DNA of 64,000 bases from Granulicella sp. WH15 (GTDB lineage Bacteria > Acidobacteriota > Terriglobia > Terriglobales > Acidobacteriaceae), in the NCBI RefSeq assembly GCF_009914315.1, contig NZ_CP042596.1, positions 4,154,001 through 4,218,000 on the forward strand. The letters are read 5' to 3'. Below the pieces are notes generated by a model. The model worked only from the letters and a program-made list of their open reading frames with translations, ran no database searches and was not told where the DNA came from. Numbering within the stretch: position 1 is the first letter of the stretch; each line of letters begins with the position of its first letter. This document shows, one piece after another, positions 41,902-50,715 of this stretch. The position numbers and the translations under genes are program-made.

Positions 41902-43413
41902 ATGGCAGTCTGGCTCATCAGGACGAGTATGTTTTCGGCAGCGGCGGCTACCTTCGCCACGCTCCATGGGCTCTGCCTGCTCGCCATCCTGGCGCTCTGC
42001 GTCGTCGCCGTTCGGCTCAACCTCCGTCTGCGGCAGCAGTCGATCGAACGTTACCGTGAGCGCCGTATGCGCGAGGAGCTGGAGGCCTACTCCAGCCTGG
42101 ACCCCGCCTTTACGCTGGGCCGCGCCACCCACGCGAACAACCTCGAGATCACCCGCCAGCTCGCCCGGCGCGTCTGCCGCACCATCTCCGAAAAGAGCGT
42201 CTTCTCCAGCATCGCCATGCTGCTGCGCGACGCCGACGGCAAGCTCTACATCGCCGCCAGCTCCGGCATCGACGACCTGACCGCCGCCGCCGTCCGCCGT
42301 TGGAGCGACGAGGTGATGCAGGAAGAGCGCTCCGGTGACCCCGTCCGCAGCCTCACCACCGGCACCGGCCTCTCCGACGGCTCCATCCGCATCGGCCGGC
42401 GCAGCTTCTCGGTTCAGCTCGGCTCCTGGGATGAGTTCGACCCCGAACTGAGCCAGTGGGTCCGCGAGGGCCGCCGCGAGCGCCGCCGCTTCCGCCGTGC
42501 CATCGCCGCCCCCATGCGCACTCGCGCCGGACACATCTGCGGCGTGCTCCTGGTCACGGGCGAGATGTCTCCCCGCGACCAGCCTATGGGCATCGACCGC
42601 GCCATCGCCCCGCTGGAGATGCTGGCCGTCCGGCTGGCCGCCGCGCTTGAGCACATGGCCCTCTCTGAGCGGCTGCTCAACACGGAGAAGCTTGCCTCCC
42701 TGGGCCAATTGGCCTCCGGTGTCGCCCACGCACTCAACAACCCGCTGACCGCCGTGCTCGGCTTCGGCGAGCTGATCGCCGAGAGCACCGACGACCCGCG
42801 CGCGCGGCAGGACGCCCAGACCATCCTGCTCGAGGCCCGCAGGATGCGCGAGACCATCCAGAGCCTCATCGACTTCTCGAACCCCGGCAAGATCGTCGAT
42901 GAGCCCGTGGCACTGCCTGCCCTGCTGCGCGAGCTGGCCGCCCGTTGCTCCGCCAAGCTCGAGCAGCGCGGTGTCCGGCTCGCCCTATCCATCAGCGACG
43001 AGACCCCGGAGATACGCGGCAACCGCGACCGCATCACCGAGGGTTTGGAACATCTGCTGAACAATGCCGACCAGGCGATATCTTCCGCGCCGCCTCCGAA
43101 GGAGGGCGGAACACACACCATCCGGCTCACGCTAAGCCACGACGAGAGCGGCGCGCACATCATCGTCTCGGACACCGGTCCCGGCTTCCACGAGCCGAGC
43201 CGCATCTTCGACCCCTTCTACACCACCCGGAAGGTCGGCGAGGGCTCCGGCCTGGGCCTCTCGGCCTGCTACAGCATCGTGCGCGAGCACGGCGGCGAGA
43301 TCAGCGCCTTCAACCTCTACCCACACGGCGCGGCGGTGATCGTCGACCTGCCCATCCGCCCGGTATTCGATAGCGGCGCGGAGTCCAGCCCACTCATCCG
43401 CGATCTGGTTTAG
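41902..43413 (+). CDS. Sensor histidine kinase with N-terminal membrane helix and GAF-like domain
   Basis: 503 residues. One membrane helix near 17-38 (LHGLCLLAILALCVVAVRLN), a GAF-like region about 70-255, then a HisKA dimerisation domain with LASLGQLASGVAHALNNPLT, where the phospho-acceptor is H276. The ATPase domain has the N box LLNNADQAI, the G1 box VSDTGPGFH and the G2 box GEGSGLGLSAC. The residue after the histidine is alanine, where HisKA kinases nearly always have an acidic one; the asparagine at +4 is kept. GAGGAAAA stands just before the ATG. No response regulator is adjacent, so it is an orphan kinase. Confidence 0.88.
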   Translation: MAVWLIRTSMFSAAAATFATLHGLCLLAILALCVVAVRLNLRLRQQSIERYRERRMREELEAYSSLDPAFTLGRATHANNLEITRQLARRVCRTISEKSVFSSIAMLLRDADGKLYIAASSGIDDLTAAAVRRWSDEVMQEERSGDPVRSLTTGTGLSDGSIRIGRRSFSVQLGSWDEFDPELSQWVREGRRERRRFRRAIAAPMRTRAGHICGVLLVTGEMSPRDQPMGIDRAIAPLEMLAVRLAAALEHMALSERLLNTEKLASLGQLASGVAHALNNPLTAVLGFGELIAESTDDPRARQDAQTILLEARRMRETIQSLIDFSNPGKIVDEPVALPALLRELAARCSAKLEQRGVRLALSISDETPEIRGNRDRITEGLEHLLNNADQAISSAPPPKEGGTHTIRLTLSHDESGAHIIVSDTGPGFHEPSRIFDPFYTTRKVGEGSGLGLSACYSIVREHGGEISAFNLYPHGAAVIVDLPIRPVFDSGAESSPLIRDLV

Positions 43414-43419
43414 AGACAA

Positions 43420-43685
43420 CGGCGGTTGCCGTTGCCTGTTCTTGCCGTTGCCTGTTCTTTTGGTTGTCATTCAGGAGCGAAGCGGAGGAATCTGCTTCTG
43501 CCTTTGCTGTTGCTGTTGCCTTTGCTGTTGCCTTTGCTGTTGTTCTTGCCTTTGCTCTTGCCGTTGCTCTTGCCGTTGCTCTTGCCGTTGCTCTTGCCGT
43601 TGCTTCTGGGGTAGGTCCGGGCTTTAGCCCGGACACTAAAGATCACCACCAATGCGGGCTTTAGCCCCCGAGGTATGCTTTCTTT
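43420..43685. repeat. Type-B repeat with expanded hexamer tract, copy 3
   Basis: Same boundaries as the copy at 12.7 kb. The internal tract (about 43501-43606) is longer and contains TTGCTGTTGCCT-type units followed by four tandem TTGCTCTTGCCG units. The right part again has the palindrome GTCCGGGCTTTAGCCCGGAC and ends GAGGTATGCTTTC. Reading frames across the tract give only Leu/Pro/Ala/Arg repeats and are not genes. Confidence 0.85.
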
Positions 43686-43710
43686 ACTCAACCTCAAAAG
43701 CAACAACAAA

Positions 43711-43763
43711 AGCGCCCTAACGCCGGGCGGGCGGCACTTCGTGCGATTCTCGACGCTTCGCGT
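43711..43763. repeat. Modular intergenic repeat, GC module, copy 9
   Basis: AGCGCCCTAACGCCGGGCGG, then GCGGCACTTCGTGCG and GACGCTTCGCGT. It lies directly behind the type-B copy, as in the 12.6 and 24.2 kb loci, so the two repeat types tend to travel together. Confidence 0.82.
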
Positions 43764-43785
43764 AAAAAACCAATAAACTCCCGAC

Positions 43786-44340
43786 ATGGCCTTCCAGCGC
43801 TCCAAGCCGCGCGATCCGGTCGGCGAGCCCGGCCTCTTCGACTACGCCATCGCCGCCCTCTCACGCCGCATGCGCACCATCCGCGACCTCAAGCGCCTCA
43901 TGAAACCCCGCGCCTTCCCCGGCGAGCAGGGCGAGCGCGACATGGACGCCGTCGTCGCCCGCCTCATCGACCTGAAGTACCTCTCCGACACCCGCTTCGC
44001 CGCCGACTACACTCGTCTGCGCAAAGAAAACCAAGGCTTCGGTCGCCGCCGCGTCCAGCAGGACCTCACCCTGAAGGGCATCGACAAAGAAACCGTAGCC
44101 GCCACCCTCGCCAAAGCCTACGACGACGCCGACGAGGTCGAGCTGGCCCGCCAGTACTGCCTCCGCAAGCGCATCCCCCAGCCCACGGACCAGAAGGAGA
44201 CCGCCCGCACCATGAACCGGCTCATCCGCGCGGGCTACTCCTCCACGGCCATCTTCAAGCTGCTGCGCGGCTGGAACCTCCCCGAGACCGCGATCATCGA
44301 AGAGGGCAGCGGCGACTCGGACACCTACGCCGATGATTGA
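43786..44340 (+). CDS. recX: Regulatory protein RecX
   Basis: 184 residues built from three-helix RecX repeats. The first is DYAIAALSRRMRTIRDLKRL, the second VVARLIDLKYLSDTRFAADY with RRRVQQDLTLKGIDKETVAA, and the third TMNRLIRAGYSSTAIFKLLR. RecX binds RecA filaments and limits recombination. recA is not adjacent here, although recX is often its neighbour in other bacteria. The last 8 bp overlap the next gene, so both are probably translated from one message. No clear Shine-Dalgarno precedes the ATG. Confidence 0.88.
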   Translation: MAFQRSKPRDPVGEPGLFDYAIAALSRRMRTIRDLKRLMKPRAFPGEQGERDMDAVVARLIDLKYLSDTRFAADYTRLRKENQGFGRRRVQQDLTLKGIDKETVAATLAKAYDDADEVELARQYCLRKRIPQPTDQKETARTMNRLIRAGYSSTAIFKLLRGWNLPETAIIEEGSGDSDTYADD

Positions 44341-45274
44341 GCGCATAGTAGCCGCCGAGGAGCGAGATATCGAGCGCATCGTAGCTATAGACTGGTCCGG
44401 CGACAAAGGCCCCGGCCAGAAGAAAAAGATCTGGGCCGGTGTCTGGACCGCCCACCCCCAGGGCAAGATCCACGGCGGCAAGCTCCTGCTCGAAGACGGC
44501 CGCACCCGCGAGCAGCTCACCGCGTGGCTCCTCGAGCTGGCCGCCGAGACCCCATCCATGGTCGTCAGCATCGACTGCTGCTTCAGCTACCCAGCCTGGT
44601 TCCTGGCCGAGCACGGCTGCACCACGGTCTTCGATTTCTGGCGTCACGTCGCCGCAGGCCACGGCGAACGCTGGCTCGGCGAAGAGTGCGCCGCCGAGGA
44701 GCGCGACCCACGCTTCTGGGGCAAGCCCCACAAACGCCCGGACGTCTTTTGCGGCGCGGGCCTGCCCACCATGATGCGCCGCACCGACATGGACAACAAG
44801 ATCGAGCAGGCACTGGCAGGCGGCGACCCTATCCGCGCCGCCAAGATGGTCGGAATCACCCCAAAATCCCCCTTCCAGATCGGCGGCTCAGGCTCGGTCG
44901 GCACTGGCTCTCTGCGGGCGATGCCCTGGCTGCTGCGGCTCCACGAGGCGGGCTTCCGCGTGTGGCCCTTCGAGTCGGCCCGGCCCTGCCAGCCGCTGCT
45001 GATCGAGATGTACACCCGCCTGCTCACCGGCGCGGTCAAAAAATCCAACCCCGTGGCCCGCCGAGAGTACCTCCTCAACCGCCGCAAGACCGACACCCTC
45101 TACACCACGCTCCCCCGCCCCATCCTGGCCAAAGCCCACGCCAGCGAAGACGCCTTCGACGCCCTGGTCTGCTGCCTGGAGATGCTCCGCCACCGCGCCG
45201 AGTTCCCCGTCCTCCGCGCCACAAACGACCCCACGCTGCGGCTCGAAGGCATCACCTGGCGTCCTGGCATATAG
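44333..45274 (+). CDS. DUF429-like protein, predicted RNase H-fold
   Basis: 313 residues. An acidic first strand VAIDWSGDK, a second acidic motif VVSIDCCFSYP and a C-terminal SEDAFDALVCCLEMLR give the spacing of acidic residues seen in DUF429 proteins, which are predicted RNase H-like nucleases or related ATP-binding proteins. The middle has a conserved-looking block QIGGSGSVGTGSLRAMPWLL. No activity is established for the family that I know of. It overlaps recX by 8 bp; this link to a recombination regulator suggests, but does not prove, a nucleic-acid role. It ends 4 bp from the stop of the convergent PIN-domain gene. Confidence 0.7.
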   Translation: MIERIVAAEERDIERIVAIDWSGDKGPGQKKKIWAGVWTAHPQGKIHGGKLLLEDGRTREQLTAWLLELAAETPSMVVSIDCCFSYPAWFLAEHGCTTVFDFWRHVAAGHGERWLGEECAAEERDPRFWGKPHKRPDVFCGAGLPTMMRRTDMDNKIEQALAGGDPIRAAKMVGITPKSPFQIGGSGSVGTGSLRAMPWLLRLHEAGFRVWPFESARPCQPLLIEMYTRLLTGAVKKSNPVARREYLLNRRKTDTLYTTLPRPILAKAHASEDAFDALVCCLEMLRHRAEFPVLRATNDPTLRLEGITWRPGI

Positions 45275-45278
45275 CCCC

Positions 45279-45725
45279 TCAGCTCAGCAATTGATCGAGT
45301 TCCGGCTCACTCAGCGCAAATGGATTCACAATCGTCAGCCCGCCGGTCGAATACCCGTGCTGCATATCTTCCGAGAGCAACACCGCGCATCCCGCCCGCG
45401 CCGCCGTGGCAACCAGCAGCGCGTCGAAGAACTGCATAGCTCCCTGCTGATGAATCTGCATCGCATCGGCCAGATCCTCCGGCGACGGCCCCACGACCTT
45501 CAGCCTTTTCATCAGCGACCGGTTGAAGGCCTGCGCCTCCTGCACCGGCATCTTCCGCTTGCGCGAGCAGACGAAGTAGAACTCGTTCAGAGCCTGCAAG
45601 GGAATCACCGCGCCCGCATCCGATAGCGCATCCACGATGCGACGCGCCACGCCGTGTTTATGCCCTTCTGCGGCATCAATCGAATAGATCAGGATGTTGG
45701 TGTCGACGGTCGCCCGTTCAATCAC
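45279..45725 (-). CDS. PIN-domain toxin (VapC-like)
   Basis: 148 residues. The four acidic residues of PIN ribonucleases are in place: D8 (TVDTNILIYSID), E48 (LQALNEFYFVCSRK), D101 (MQFFDALLVATAARAG) and D120 (VLLSEDMQHG). The GTG start overlaps the antitoxin gene by 8 bp, which is the usual coupling; the frame is open further upstream but only inside the antitoxin gene. Such toxins cleave specific tRNAs or rRNA when the antitoxin is lost. Confidence 0.88.
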   Translation of the reverse strand: MIERATVDTNILIYSIDAAEGHKHGVARRIVDALSDAGAVIPLQALNEFYFVCSRKRKMPVQEAQAFNRSLMKRLKVVGPSPEDLADAMQIHQQGAMQFFDALLVATAARAGCAVLLSEDMQHGYSTGGLTIVNPFALSEPELDQLLS

Positions 45726-45978
45726 GGTCGTACAGCTCGTCCCGGCTGGCAATCCGGTACCCGCCCAGTTCGTAGCCATGGTCCATGATCCGGCGCAGCT
45801 CCGTCCGGGCAGCCTCGCGCTCGGCATCGAGAGCCGATCCGGCCTCGGGAACGGTAAAGGGGATGATCTTCGCCACAGGCTTGCCCGCGCGCAGAATCGT
45901 CAGGCCCTCAGCGGCCTCCGCCTCGGCGATGAGTGCGGCCAACTGTTTGTCCTCTTCCCGAAGTTGAACCTGGCGCAT
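45718..45978 (-). CDS. Phd/YefM-family antitoxin
   Basis: 86 residues. VQLREEDKQLAALIAEAEAA and EGLTILRAGKPVAKIIPF are the Phd/YefM DNA-binding fold; the charged C-terminal part (AEREAARTELRRIMDHGYEL) would wrap the toxin. The start shown has GAGGG 8 nt upstream; a start 7 codons earlier lacks this. It is partnered by the PIN-domain gene, a common mixed pairing. The 60-bp gap to the divergent alaS must contain its autoregulated promoter. Confidence 0.87.
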   Translation of the reverse strand: MRQVQLREEDKQLAALIAEAEAAEGLTILRAGKPVAKIIPFTVPEAGSALDAEREAARTELRRIMDHGYELGGYRIASRDELYDRD

Positions 45979-46038
45979 TGGACATGCCCTCAGCTTCATT
46001 GTACTTCCGTCAACTCCGCGCTGCTAAACTAACAGCTT

Positions 46039-48822
46039 ATGATCTACCGTTCCGGCAGCCAGATTCGTGAAGATTTCCTGCGTTTTTTCGAGGGCAAGCA
46101 GCACCGCCGCGTGCACTCCTCCTCGCTCGTCCCGCACAACGACCCGACGCTTCTCTTCACTAACGCCGGTATGAACCAGTTCAAGGACGTCTTCCTCGGC
46201 GTCGAGAAGCGCGACTACACCCGCGCCGCCACCAGCCAGAAGTGCGTCCGCGCCGGCGGCAAGCATAACGACCTCGAGAACGTTGGCTTCACCCGCCGCC
46301 ACCACACCTTCTTCGAGATGCTCGGCAACTTCAGCTTCGGCGACTACTTCAAGCGCGACGCCATCGCCTACGCCTGGGAGCTGCTGACCTCGCCCGAGTG
46401 GTTCGCCATCGACCCGGCCAAGCTCTACGTCACCGTCTTCGAGGGTACCCCGCAGGTGCCGCGCGACGACGAGGCCGAGCAGCTCTGGATCGCGGCCGGC
46501 GTGCCCAAGGAAAAGATCTTCGGAATGCCCGCCAAGGACAACTTCTGGCAGATGGGCGACACCGGCCCGTGCGGCCCCTGCTCGGAGATCTTTTACGACC
46601 TCGGCCTGGCAGCCTCGGAGACCGGAGAGGACAAGCCCTTCCCGCACGACGACCAGCGCTACGTCGAGATCTGGAACCTGGTCTTCATGCAGTTCGACCG
46701 CTCCAGCGACGGTACCCTGACACCGCTGCCCAAGCCCTCCATCGACACCGGCATGGGCCTCGAGCGCATCTCCGCGGTGCTGCAAGGCGTGCTCTCGAAC
46801 TACCAGACCGACCTGTTTACCCCATTGATCGCCCGCGCCGCCGAGCTGACCGGATTCACCTCCATGACGACTGCCGAGGCGGCAGTGTCCGACGCCAAGG
46901 GAGCACCCTCGCTGCGTATCATCGCGGACCACGCCCGCGCCGCCACCTTCCTCATCTCCGACGGCGTTCTTCCCGCCAACGAGGGACGCGGCTACGTACT
47001 GCGCAAGATCCTCCGTCGCGGCATCCGCCACGGCCGTCTGCTGGGACAGGAAAAACCCTTCATGCACGAGATGGTCCTCGCCGTCCGCGACGAGATGAAG
47101 GTCGCCTATCCCGAGCTGATTGAGACCACCGAGCGCGTCGCCAAGATCGTCCTCGCGGAAGAGGAGCAGTTTGAGAGAGTGCTAAAAGCTGGCTCCGTCA
47201 GGATGAACGAGTTAATTCAACTCAGCAAATCACCGGATGGCTCTGGCTTTGAGGATGGAACAGGATCTGGATCTGGATCTGGAGCAGGTTGGAGTGAAGG
47301 CAGCGGATTTGGTAAATCATCGGGTCTTGACGGAAGGGCGGCCTTCCACCTCTACGAAACCTTCGGCCTCCCGCTCGACTTCATGGTAGACGCCGCACGC
47401 GACGCCGGTATGGCCTTCGACATGGCAGGCTTCGAGGCCGCCAAAGAAGAGGAACAAGCCCGCGCCCGCGCAAGCTGGAAGGGCGGCTCGCAGAAGTCCG
47501 CGTCGCCCGTCTACCGCGAGCTGCCCCAGACCGACTTCGAGGGCTACTCCACGCTGCTCGTCGAGGGCGCAAAGGTTCTCGCACTGGTCAAGAACGGCGT
47601 CGGCGTGCAGAGTCTCGCGCCCGGCGAAGAGGGCGAGGCCGTGCTCGACGCCACCAGCTTCTACGCCGACTCCGGCGGACAGGTCGGCGACATCGGCTGG
47701 CTCATCTCCGCCGACCACCAGACCGTCGTCGCCCAGGTCCACGGCTGCACCAAGCCCGTGCAGGGCGTCTTCGCGCACAAGATAACTGCCCGCCAACCGT
47801 TACTGGTTGGCGACATAATAGACACCCAGGTGGACGGCGACAACCGCCGCGCCACCACCCGCAACCACACCGGCACCCACCTGCTCCACGCGGCGCTGCG
47901 CGAGGTGCTGGGCAAGCACGTCAAGCAGGCCGGGTCGCTGAACAACCCCAGCCGCCTGCGCTTCGACTTCTCCCACTTCACCCAGGTGGCCGATGAGGAG
48001 CTGCAGCAGATCGAAGACATCGTCAACCAGCAGGTGCTCGCCAACACCCGCGTCGAGACCATGGTGGACGTCCCCATCGACGTGGCCGTCAACGACTTCG
48101 GCGCGATGGCGCTCTTCGGAGAGAAGTACGGCGAGCGCGTCCGCGTGGTCAAGATCGGCAGCTTCTCCACCGAGCTTTGCGGCGGCATCCACACCGGGGC
48201 CACCGGCGAGATCGGCCTCATCAAGCTGGTCGGCGAGACGTCCGTTGCGAGTGGCGTACGCAGGGTAGAGGCCGTCACCGGCACCGGAGCCCTCTCCGAG
48301 TTCCGCCGCGACTTCGATGTAGCCCGCGTCGTCACCTCGCTGGGCGGCTCGGACGCCAGCCCCGCCGATGCCCTGCGCTCGCGCCTCTCCAGCACCGAGG
48401 AGGAGATCAAGAAGCTCCGCCGCGAGCTGGATGCGCTGCGCCTGAAGGCCGCTCAGGCGTCAGTTTCGGACTCCGTCGATTCGGCTGTCGAGGTCAAGGG
48501 CGTCAAGGTGCTGGCCCAGCGCGTGGACGGCGTCGATAAGAACCAGATGCGCGACCTGGTCGATCAGCTACGGGGCAAACTCGGCTCGGGCATCGTCGTG
48601 CTGGGAGCCGCAAACGAAGGCCGCGTCACCCTCATCGTCGGCGTCACCAAGGACCTGACCGGCAAGGCGCAGGCGGGCAAGATCGTCGGCCAACTGGCAA
48701 CCCTCGTCGGCGGCAAGGGAGGCGGACGGCCCGATCTGGCCGAGGCGGGCGGAAGCGATGTTTCCGCGCTCGATGCCACGCTGGCCAAGGCTCCTGAGAT
48801 TATCAGCAGCTTTTTAGGCTAA
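46039..48822 (+). CDS. alaS: Alanyl-tRNA synthetase with Gly/Ser-rich insert
   Basis: Charges tRNA-Ala and edits mischarged Ser/Gly. 927 residues, about 50 more than E. coli AlaRS. Catalytic motifs include [33 protein letters not shown] and [18 protein letters not shown]. The editing domain has [11 protein letters not shown] (H610, H614) and [15 protein letters not shown]. The C-terminal domain is complete ([14 protein letters not shown]). Between LIQL and [15 protein letters not shown], residues about 396-431 form a low-complexity Gly/Ser/Asp insert ([19 protein letters not shown]). Its codons (GGA, TCT, GGC) and lower GC differ from the rest of the gene. No clear ribosome binding site. Confidence 0.96.
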   Translation: MIYRSGSQIREDFLRFFEGKQHRRVHSSSLVPHNDPTLLFTNAGMNQFKDVFLGVEKRDYTRAATSQKCVRAGGKHNDLENVGFTRRHHTFFEMLGNFSFGDYFKRDAIAYAWELLTSPEWFAIDPAKLYVTVFEGTPQVPRDDEAEQLWIAAGVPKEKIFGMPAKDNFWQMGDTGPCGPCSEIFYDLGLAASETGEDKPFPHDDQRYVEIWNLVFMQFDRSSDGTLTPLPKPSIDTGMGLERISAVLQGVLSNYQTDLFTPLIARAAELTGFTSMTTAEAAVSDAKGAPSLRIIADHARAATFLISDGVLPANEGRGYVLRKILRRGIRHGRLLGQEKPFMHEMVLAVRDEMKVAYPELIETTERVAKIVLAEEEQFERVLKAGSVRMNELIQLSKSPDGSGFEDGTGSGSGSGAGWSEGSGFGKSSGLDGRAAFHLYETFGLPLDFMVDAARDAGMAFDMAGFEAAKEEEQARARASWKGGSQKSASPVYRELPQTDFEGYSTLLVEGAKVLALVKNGVGVQSLAPGEEGEAVLDATSFYADSGGQVGDIGWLISADHQTVVAQVHGCTKPVQGVFAHKITARQPLLVGDIIDTQVDGDNRRATTRNHTGTHLLHAALREVLGKHVKQAGSLNNPSRLRFDFSHFTQVADEELQQIEDIVNQQVLANTRVETMVDVPIDVAVNDFGAMALFGEKYGERVRVVKIGSFSTELCGGIHTGATGEIGLIKLVGETSVASGVRRVEAVTGTGALSEFRRDFDVARVVTSLGGSDASPADALRSRLSSTEEEIKKLRRELDALRLKAAQASVSDSVDSAVEVKGVKVLAQRVDGVDKNQMRDLVDQLRGKLGSGIVVLGAANEGRVTLIVGVTKDLTGKAQAGKIVGQLATLVGGKGGGRPDLAEAGGSDVSALDATLAKAPEIISSFLG

Positions 48823-48830
48823 AAGCAAAA

Positions 48831-48948
48831 ACGCCCTCACGCCGGGCGGGCGGCACTTCGTGCGGTTCTTGGGGCTGTATGGGTAAGTAATCAGCATGGG
48901 TCCTTCCGTTGGTCGGAAGCCAGCATCGCTTCCGGCCAACGAGGAGAG
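48831..48948. repeat. Modular intergenic repeat, copy 10
   Basis: GC module (ACGCCCTCACGCCGGGCGG), TGGGTAAGTAATCAGCATGG and a hairpin with arms CCTTCCGTTGGTCGGAAGC and GCTTCCGGCCAACGAGGAG, which has accumulated mismatches. Located between convergent alaS and the flippase gene. Confidence 0.8.
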
Positions 48949-48950
48949 CA

Positions 48951-50471
48951 CTAGGTGGTCGGGGCAAAGCGACTCCGTAGCCGAGACACCAGCAGCTCCC
49001 GCACCTCGCCCATGCCAAAGACAAAGTAGGCCGCGACCGCAAAGGCCGCGGACATCCCCACAGCCACCGACACGACAGTCACCAACGGCCAGTGCACGCC
49101 ACGCCACGTCGGCACCGCCGCAATCGCAAAGGCAACCGTCAGGAAGAGGACGAGGCGGACGATCGGCTCGCTGCTGACGGCCATCTCCTTGGGGAAGAGC
49201 TCGTCGTTCATCCGCAGGACGAAGCCCGTCTGAATGACCTCCCACACCAGCCACGTCAGGATGAACCCAGGCAATCCGTACAGGTGCATCGTAAAGACCG
49301 ACACGCCCAGCATGATCGCATAGCCCCACAGGATGAACACCGACAGCTTCTCGTGCTCGTTGCTCGACGACTGGAACTGCGTCTTATGCTCCTTGATCCC
49401 CAGCACCGCCGAGACGATCGCCATCAGCAGGCAGAGCATCGGGTTATACATATCTCGCTTGTGCAGCCAGACCGTGAACAGGAACGGGCACAGCAGCAGA
49501 CTGCCGATGCTCACCACCGGAATGAGGAACAGGACGACGCGCTCGGAGAGGTCGTAGAGCCGCCGCAGCTGCTTCCAGTCCTGCTGCCCCACCAGCCGCG
49601 TAATATCCTGCGCGATGGTCGTGCTGGCAGTCATCAACAACTGCCGCGACATCTGGAAGACCACCCGGATCAGGGCAAAGACCGCCACCGCTCCCGGCCC
49701 GAGCACGCGCTGAATCAGCAGCACCGGCCCCTGCCAGGTGAGGAACCCGGCGACGGCGATCAGGCCGAAGTGGCCGCTGGGCTTGAGAATCGTCAACACC
49801 TGCTTCCAACTGCCGTAGCGCAGCGAGGGCAGCAGCATCTCCGACGTCCGGCGCACGTCGATCAGCACCAGCACCATAAACAGCAGCAGCGAGCCCAGTT
49901 GAATCCCCGCCAGCACCGGAAACGAGCTGCGCCGCCAGATCGCCGCCGCCATAATCAGCACGCTGAACAGCCTCTGCGCGCTTGCCCAGGAGTAGCCCCG
50001 ATGCAACTGCCCTACCACCATGTAGCAGTTGGTCAGCAGGCTGAAGAGCATGTTGACGCCGAGCTGCAAGATCAGCAGGTAGAGCGTCAGCGCCGCGGCC
50101 ATCGAGCTCTCATGCCGCAGCTTCAGCCAAGAGGCGATGGGCAGGAAGAAGACCACCGCCCCCACCACTCCGAACACCAGCACCAGCAGCAGCAACAGCC
50201 GGAAGGCGCTCGCCTGAACCGACTTGGCTCCTTCGACGTCGCCCCGGTTGTACAGGATCGTCATCTCGTTATTGGCGTAGGTCTGGATGCCGTAGTTCAG
50301 CGTGGAGAGGTAGTTGACCGAGGCGCTCAGCGCGATCCACTCCCCATAGACCTCGACGCCGCTGCCGTAAAAGCGCAGAAAAAATGGCGGCACCAACAAC
50401 TGCGTGATAACCGAAACTCCCTGGCTGAGCAAACTGGAGAGGAGGAGCTGGAAGATACGCTTGAGATTCAT
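48951..50471 (-). CDS. Polysaccharide-type flippase (Wzx/MOP superfamily)
   Basis: 506 residues with about 12-14 predicted helices. It opens with QLLLSSLLSQGVSVITQLLV and LYGIQTY-like MOP features (NYGIQTYANNEMTILYNRGD), followed by FGLIAVAGFLTWQGPVLLIQ and YNPMLCLLMAIVSAVLGI. MOP-superfamily flippases move lipid-linked oligosaccharides across the inner membrane. No glycosyltransferase or polymer gene lies in the window, so the substrate is unknown and the gene is isolated. No clear ribosome binding site precedes the ATG. Confidence 0.82.
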   Translation of the reverse strand: MNLKRIFQLLLSSLLSQGVSVITQLLVPPFFLRFYGSGVEVYGEWIALSASVNYLSTLNYGIQTYANNEMTILYNRGDVEGAKSVQASAFRLLLLLVLVFGVVGAVVFFLPIASWLKLRHESSMAAALTLYLLILQLGVNMLFSLLTNCYMVVGQLHRGYSWASAQRLFSVLIMAAAIWRRSSFPVLAGIQLGSLLLFMVLVLIDVRRTSEMLLPSLRYGSWKQVLTILKPSGHFGLIAVAGFLTWQGPVLLIQRVLGPGAVAVFALIRVVFQMSRQLLMTASTTIAQDITRLVGQQDWKQLRRLYDLSERVVLFLIPVVSIGSLLLCPFLFTVWLHKRDMYNPMLCLLMAIVSAVLGIKEHKTQFQSSSNEHEKLSVFILWGYAIMLGVSVFTMHLYGLPGFILTWLVWEVIQTGFVLRMNDELFPKEMAVSSEPIVRLVLFLTVAFAIAAVPTWRGVHWPLVTVVSVAVGMSAAFAVAAYFVFGMGEVRELLVSRLRSRFAPTT

Positions 50472-50715
50472 GAATACGCTTTCGACGAGCCGAGGAGTTT
50501 ATATCTCGAGTGGTTGCCCAGGCTGGCTGCCCAAGGCGAGCCGTGATTCTACCTAGAACAAGAACAAAGCCATCCCAGCAGTCCGATGACTCTAAGCAGG
50601 TCTCTGTGTAGTGTAGGGGGCACCCCGGCAAACGTCAAAACCCGCGTCGCAGTGTGAATGGCCGATGTACGCGTCCACCGCCGCACTCGCCCGCTCAAGT
50701 ACACTGACCCCACGC

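Noticed and set aside
43426..43664. Short frames through the hexamer repeat that encode Leu/Pro or Ala/Val repeats
   Set aside because: They follow only from the repeat units, are open in all frames and lack start signals.
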